From: an uncultured Treponema sp.
Lineage (GTDB): Bacteria; Spirochaetota; Spirochaetia; Treponematales; Treponemataceae
Assembly: GCA_900319625.1 (NCBI GenBank)
Contig: ONPD01000003.1
Coordinates: forward strand, 186,001-250,000
Direction: 5' to 3'
DNA: 64,000 nucleotides
The translations under genes and the position numbers were made by a program. Of the stretch, positions 61,418 through 64,000 are shown piece after piece; the first letter of the stretch is position 1; every line of letters starts with the position of its first letter. The notes under the pieces were generated by a model. That model was not told where the DNA came from. It worked only from the letters and a program-made list of their open reading frames with translations, and searched no databases.

Positions 61418-62707
61418 TTAGAAACTTACGCCGAAGCTTCCGGCAAAAGAAAATTGATTTTTTGTTGCATTATAGGCTAGCCCCATGCTTAATGCCGGGA
61501 AAGCAAGCCCTTTAAGATAAACTTTCATACCGGTATTGAAGCCCTGACAGAACAAAAGGCTGTCATCAAACTCCTGGGCAAAGACAAACTCGTAATTGCC
61601 GTAAATGCTGAAAGTTCCGATTTTTTCTATATGTAAGAAGGATAACTCAAGACCTGTAGCGGCACCTGCGATTTTTGGAGTAGAAAACTTATCTTCCAGG
61701 ATAGTAACACGGGCGCTTGATTTTCCAAGACCATCTGTAATCAGACCATTAAAAACTATTCCTGCCCCACCGTCAATATTAAGACGGAGTTTTTGAATAA
61801 GGGGCTGCTGAATTTTTAAGGTAGATGTTACACTTGTTGTTGCATGAGCCTTGTTATCAAGGGAAATCTTGCCGTCAAGACCAAAAGAAGTTTCTGAAAG
61901 AAAAACTCCGTTCCATTCTTTATCCATAATATTCCAGCCGGCAGATGCAATTCCCAGGTTACGGACATAAAGGTCTTTGTGAATATCCTGATCTTTTGGA
62001 AAAAAGCCTGCATAGCCCAGTCCCGCATCCAGATTGTTGTAGCGGTTTAGCTTAAAAAGGATGCTTCCTGAGGCATTTGCTCCAAAATGTTCATATTTAA
62101 GGAGAGTGTCTCCGTCAGAGTTTTTTAGTCTTCGAGTCTGATTACTGACAGTTCCAATAAGGCGGAAACCAGGCAGGCCAATTTTTGGTGAGTGGGAATA
62201 AAGGCCCATAACCATAGTATTATCAAGTGACCAGAGAAGACCTGTAACAAACATATCTTTCTGTCCGCCGGCGTTCATATCCATTACAAAGCCGCCGCAC
62301 ATAAAGCCGGTTCCCGAAGAATACATAGCAAAAGGAAGAGGAATAAAAGTTATCTTTTCTTTTACGGTGATTTTCAGTTCGAAATTGCCGTCAGAGGCTG
62401 GGATTTTTTCAATATTTATAGAAGAAAACAGATTCATTGCCTGTAAATCTGATTCAATTACGGACATTGTTTTTGGTGTAAGAGGACGGTTAATAAAAGT
62501 TTTAAGCTCACCCTGAAGATAAGAGTCTTTTGTGCGCTTTAATCCCTGGAAGGTGATTTTCTGGAGGAGGCCTTCCGAAGCAGCGCCTGATTCGCCATTC
62601 TGGAATGATGACTGCTGCCGGGGGGTGCCGTTTTGTCCGTGCGCTGCTGAGGACATCATAACAAGGAGGAAAAGGGCGAAAAATTTAGTTTTACTTAATT
62701 TATTCAT
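61418..62707 (-). CDS. short Omp85-family outer-membrane protein
   Basis: This 429-residue protein has a Sec signal peptide (cleaved near A-H-G-Q), one POTRA-like domain (LLQKITFQGLKRTKDSYLQGEL to ELKITVKEKI) and a C-terminal beta-barrel ending in Phe (FAGSFGVSF), as outer-membrane barrels do. With one POTRA it is shorter than BamA (five) and resembles small Omp85 or FhaC-like transporters. Role unknown. It is flanked by inverted copies of the 80-bp element. Confidence 0.78.
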   Translation of the reverse strand: MNKLSKTKFFALFLLVMMSSAAHGQNGTPRQQSSFQNGESGAASEGLLQKITFQGLKRTKDSYLQGELKTFINRPLTPKTMSVIESDLQAMNLFSSINIEKIPASDGNFELKITVKEKITFIPLPFAMYSSGTGFMCGGFVMDMNAGGQKDMFVTGLLWSLDNTMVMGLYSHSPKIGLPGFRLIGTVSNQTRRLKNSDGDTLLKYEHFGANASGSILFKLNRYNNLDAGLGYAGFFPKDQDIHKDLYVRNLGIASAGWNIMDKEWNGVFLSETSFGLDGKISLDNKAHATTSVTSTLKIQQPLIQKLRLNIDGGAGIVFNGLITDGLGKSSARVTILEDKFSTPKIAGAATGLELSFLHIEKIGTFSIYGNYEFVFAQEFDDSLLFCQGFNTGMKVYLKGLAFPALSMGLAYNATKNQFSFAGSFGVSF

Positions 62708-62712
62708 TATAA

Positions 62713-62738
62713 TTGAAAAACCTTTTAAAATATAATAC
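62713..62738 (+). promoter_or_regulatory. probable dapA promoter
   Basis: TTGAAA (62713-62718) with a 17-base gap to TACTAT, overlapping TATAAT. Predicted RNA would start near 62748 and include the 80-bp element as leader. Confidence 0.5.
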
Positions 62739-62790
62739 TATTTTGCAAAGAAAAATTCACTAGGTCCGCATTGACCGGCGGGCTTAGATA

Positions 62791-62872
62791 TGGTAAAGCT
62801 AAAAAATTGCTGCATCGCAATTTTTTTTAACGCTTCGCTATAGAACACCGACGGCTCTGACCGGCCGCCTTA
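62791..62872 (+). repeat. 80-bp element (family 3) before dapA
   Basis: Same order as the aroC copy: GGTAAAGCTAAAAAATTGC, loop TGCATC, GCAATTTTTTTTAACGC, GCTATAGAACACCG, then hairpin CGGC-TCTGACCG-GCCG (62852-62867). The loop TCTGACCG is identical to the aroC copy while stem pairs change together, which points to selection on RNA or cruciform structure. Confidence 0.85.
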
Positions 62873-62888
62873 CACAAGGAGATACCAG

Positions 62889-63803
62889 ATGAACATTTTT
62901 AAGGGTGCTTTTACGGCGCTGATTACGCCGATGAACAATGATGGTTCAGTTGACTACGAGGGCTTCAGAAAAAATGTCAAATTCCAGCTTGAGCAGGGAA
63001 TTGACGGTCTTGTGCCACTTGGAACCACTGCAGAAACTCCTACTTTGGACGAGCGTCCAGGTCAGGAAGAGGACAAACTTATTGAAATCGTATTTGAAGA
63101 AGTACGTGCCTTTGAAAAAAAATCTGGTAAAAAAATTCCTGTAATTCTGGGTGCTGGTTCAAACAACACCCGCGATGCAGTTATCTACTGTGAACGCGCA
63201 AAAAAAGCCGGAGCTGATGCAGCTCTGGTTGTAACTCCTTACTATAATAAACCGTCTAAAGAAGGCATTTTCCGCCACTTTGAGGCTGTAAGCAAGGTTG
63301 GAATTCCAATCATCGTTTACAATATTGCAGGCCGCACAGGTCTCAACATTCCTACTGATTTGCTGGCCCGCATTGCAGAGCTTCCTAACATTGCCGGTGT
63401 AAAAGAGGCAAGCGGTTCTGTTGCTCAGATGATGGAAGTTATCGGTCAGGTTAAAGCTAAGAAGCCGGACTTTGCTGTATTGAGTGGTGATGACGGACTT
63501 ACTTTGCCATTGATTGCGGCAGGTGGAGACGGTATTATTTCCGTAGCTTCTAACATGATTCCTGCTTTGATGCACGAGCTTGCTGCGGCTGGACTTTCGG
63601 GCGACTTTGCTAAGGCCCGCGAGATTCACTATCGTCTTGCTCCATTCTTCAAGGCTGAGTTCTGCGATGGTAACCCTTCTTCTATTAAATACGCGATGAA
63701 CGTAAAGGGCATTCCGGCCGGCGCGCTTAGACTGCCTCTGGTTGAGGTAAATGACGACGCAAAGAAAATTATCGAAAAAGCTATTAAGAATTGTGGCTTA
63801 TAA
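62889..63803 (+). CDS. dapA: 4-hydroxy-tetrahydrodipicolinate synthase
   Basis: This enzyme condenses pyruvate with aspartate semialdehyde, the first step of the lysine branch. Motifs: LGTTAETPTL, the catalytic tyrosine VTPYYNKPS, Schiff-base lysine GVKEASGS and SGDDGLTLPLIAAGGDG. 304 residues. AAGGAG precedes the ATG. The next gene is asd, so substrate supply and use are adjacent. Confidence 0.95.
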   Translation: MNIFKGAFTALITPMNNDGSVDYEGFRKNVKFQLEQGIDGLVPLGTTAETPTLDERPGQEEDKLIEIVFEEVRAFEKKSGKKIPVILGAGSNNTRDAVIYCERAKKAGADAALVVTPYYNKPSKEGIFRHFEAVSKVGIPIIVYNIAGRTGLNIPTDLLARIAELPNIAGVKEASGSVAQMMEVIGQVKAKKPDFAVLSGDDGLTLPLIAAGGDGIISVASNMIPALMHELAAAGLSGDFAKAREIHYRLAPFFKAEFCDGNPSSIKYAMNVKGIPAGALRLPLVEVNDDAKKIIEKAIKNCGL

Positions 63804-63804
63804 T

Positions 63805-63889
63805 TATCACACGGATTCGATTTTGCTAACGCAAAATCTTTAAAATATATAATATGAAATTACGTTAGTAATTCCGAATTCGTGTGACA
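63805..63889. repeat. 81-bp-type palindromic element (family 1) between dapA and asd
   Basis: Ends TATCACACGG and CGTGTGACA; first hairpin ATTTTGC-TAAC-GCAAAAT identical to other copies; second hairpin AATTAC-GTTA-GTAATT, with changed stem but conserved loop. 85 bp, not in a gene. It starts one base after the dapA stop codon. Confidence 0.9.
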
Positions 63890-63910
63890 ATCTATTCAAA
63901 GGAGTTTAGT

Positions 63911-64000
63911 ATGAGTGATAAAATTAAAGTTGGTGTACTTGGCGCTACTGGTATGGTTGGTCAGCGCTATATTAAGCTTTTGGAAAACCACCCATGGTTT
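63911..64000 (+). CDS. asd: aspartate-semialdehyde dehydrogenase, 5' part
   Basis: The first 30 residues contain [19 protein letters not shown] and HPWF, the NADP-binding start of the archaeal/yeast-type enzyme. GGAG lies nine bases before the ATG. The rest lies beyond the window. Confidence 0.88.
   Translation, partial: MSDKIKVGVLGATGMVGQRYIKLLENHPWF

Noticed and set aside
61333-62872. Integron attC-like sites, since GTTAAAA and AAC-type boxes flank the hairpins
   Set aside because: The paired core boxes do not fit RYYYAAC/GTTRRRY on both sides, no integrase or gene cassettes are present, and the flanked gene is not cassette-like.
62748-62888. Lysine riboswitch or T-box upstream of dapA
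   Set aside because: The leader is too short, lacks the conserved cores I know for either, and the same sequence precedes aroC.

Overview
The window reads as a chromosomal segment of a host-associated (gut or rumen type) Treponema or close spirochete. The evidence is two FlaA-type flagellar sheath proteins next to a class II aldolase, an LIC_12708-type lipoprotein, and a division cluster ordered mraZ-rsmH-ftsL-murF-ftsW-ftsQ-ftsA-ftsZ-xer-TPR lipoprotein-dprA-topA that matches what I remember of treponemes. Genes are tightly packed; no tRNA, rRNA, CRISPR array or transposase was seen.

Layout. 1-5.9 kb: lipoprotein, an unusually long signal peptidase I, and secA. 6-11.7 kb: nitrogen entry (glutamine synthetase III, an NSS transporter, and an ammonium channel fused to P-II). 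11.9-23.5 kb: what looks like a complete reductive uracil-degradation locus (aminotransferase, iron alcohol dehydrogenase, ABC importer with a circularly permuted binding protein, dihydropyrimidinase, PreA, ureidopropionase-like hydrolase) and a PucR regulator. 23.8-35.6 kb: gltB-gltD, an ANTAR antiterminator of NitR type, a second glutamine synthetase, pyrG and asnB. 35.7-43 kb: housekeeping genes (tatD, miaA, rlmI, HAD, topA, dprA). 43-52.9 kb: division cluster. 53-64 kb: a PD-(D/E)XK-like protein, flaA genes, fba, a chemoreceptor, dacA, aroC, an Omp85-like protein, dapA and the start of asd.

The main system I find is a nitrogen regulon controlled by RNA antitermination. Six transcription units (glnN, amt-glnB, the uracil ABC operon, pucR, gltBD, asnB-pyrG-glnA-nitR) have a leader in which a 4-5 bp (3 bp at amt) stem with a six-base loop of pattern A-N-N-G-N-N overlaps the 5' arm of an intrinsic terminator. 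That is the recognition signal described for ANTAR proteins, and an ANTAR gene lies at 30204-30773, downstream of one of these leaders. In five of the six, a strong promoter puts the predicted transcription start within about 15 bases of the hexaloop hairpin. Three leaders carry two hexaloop/terminator modules in series.

The second system is a set of dispersed palindromic repeats. An 81-bp element with TGTCACACGG ends is inserted in frame in gltB (one full and one half copy) and asnB, and lies between dapA and asd. A GC-rich second family is inserted in frame in gltB and lies between pyrG and glnA. A third 80-bp element precedes aroC and dapA in inverted orientation, flanking the Omp85-like gene. 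The in-frame copies recall the Rickettsia palindromic elements. All functional statements are inferred from sequence motifs and family knowledge; no search was run.
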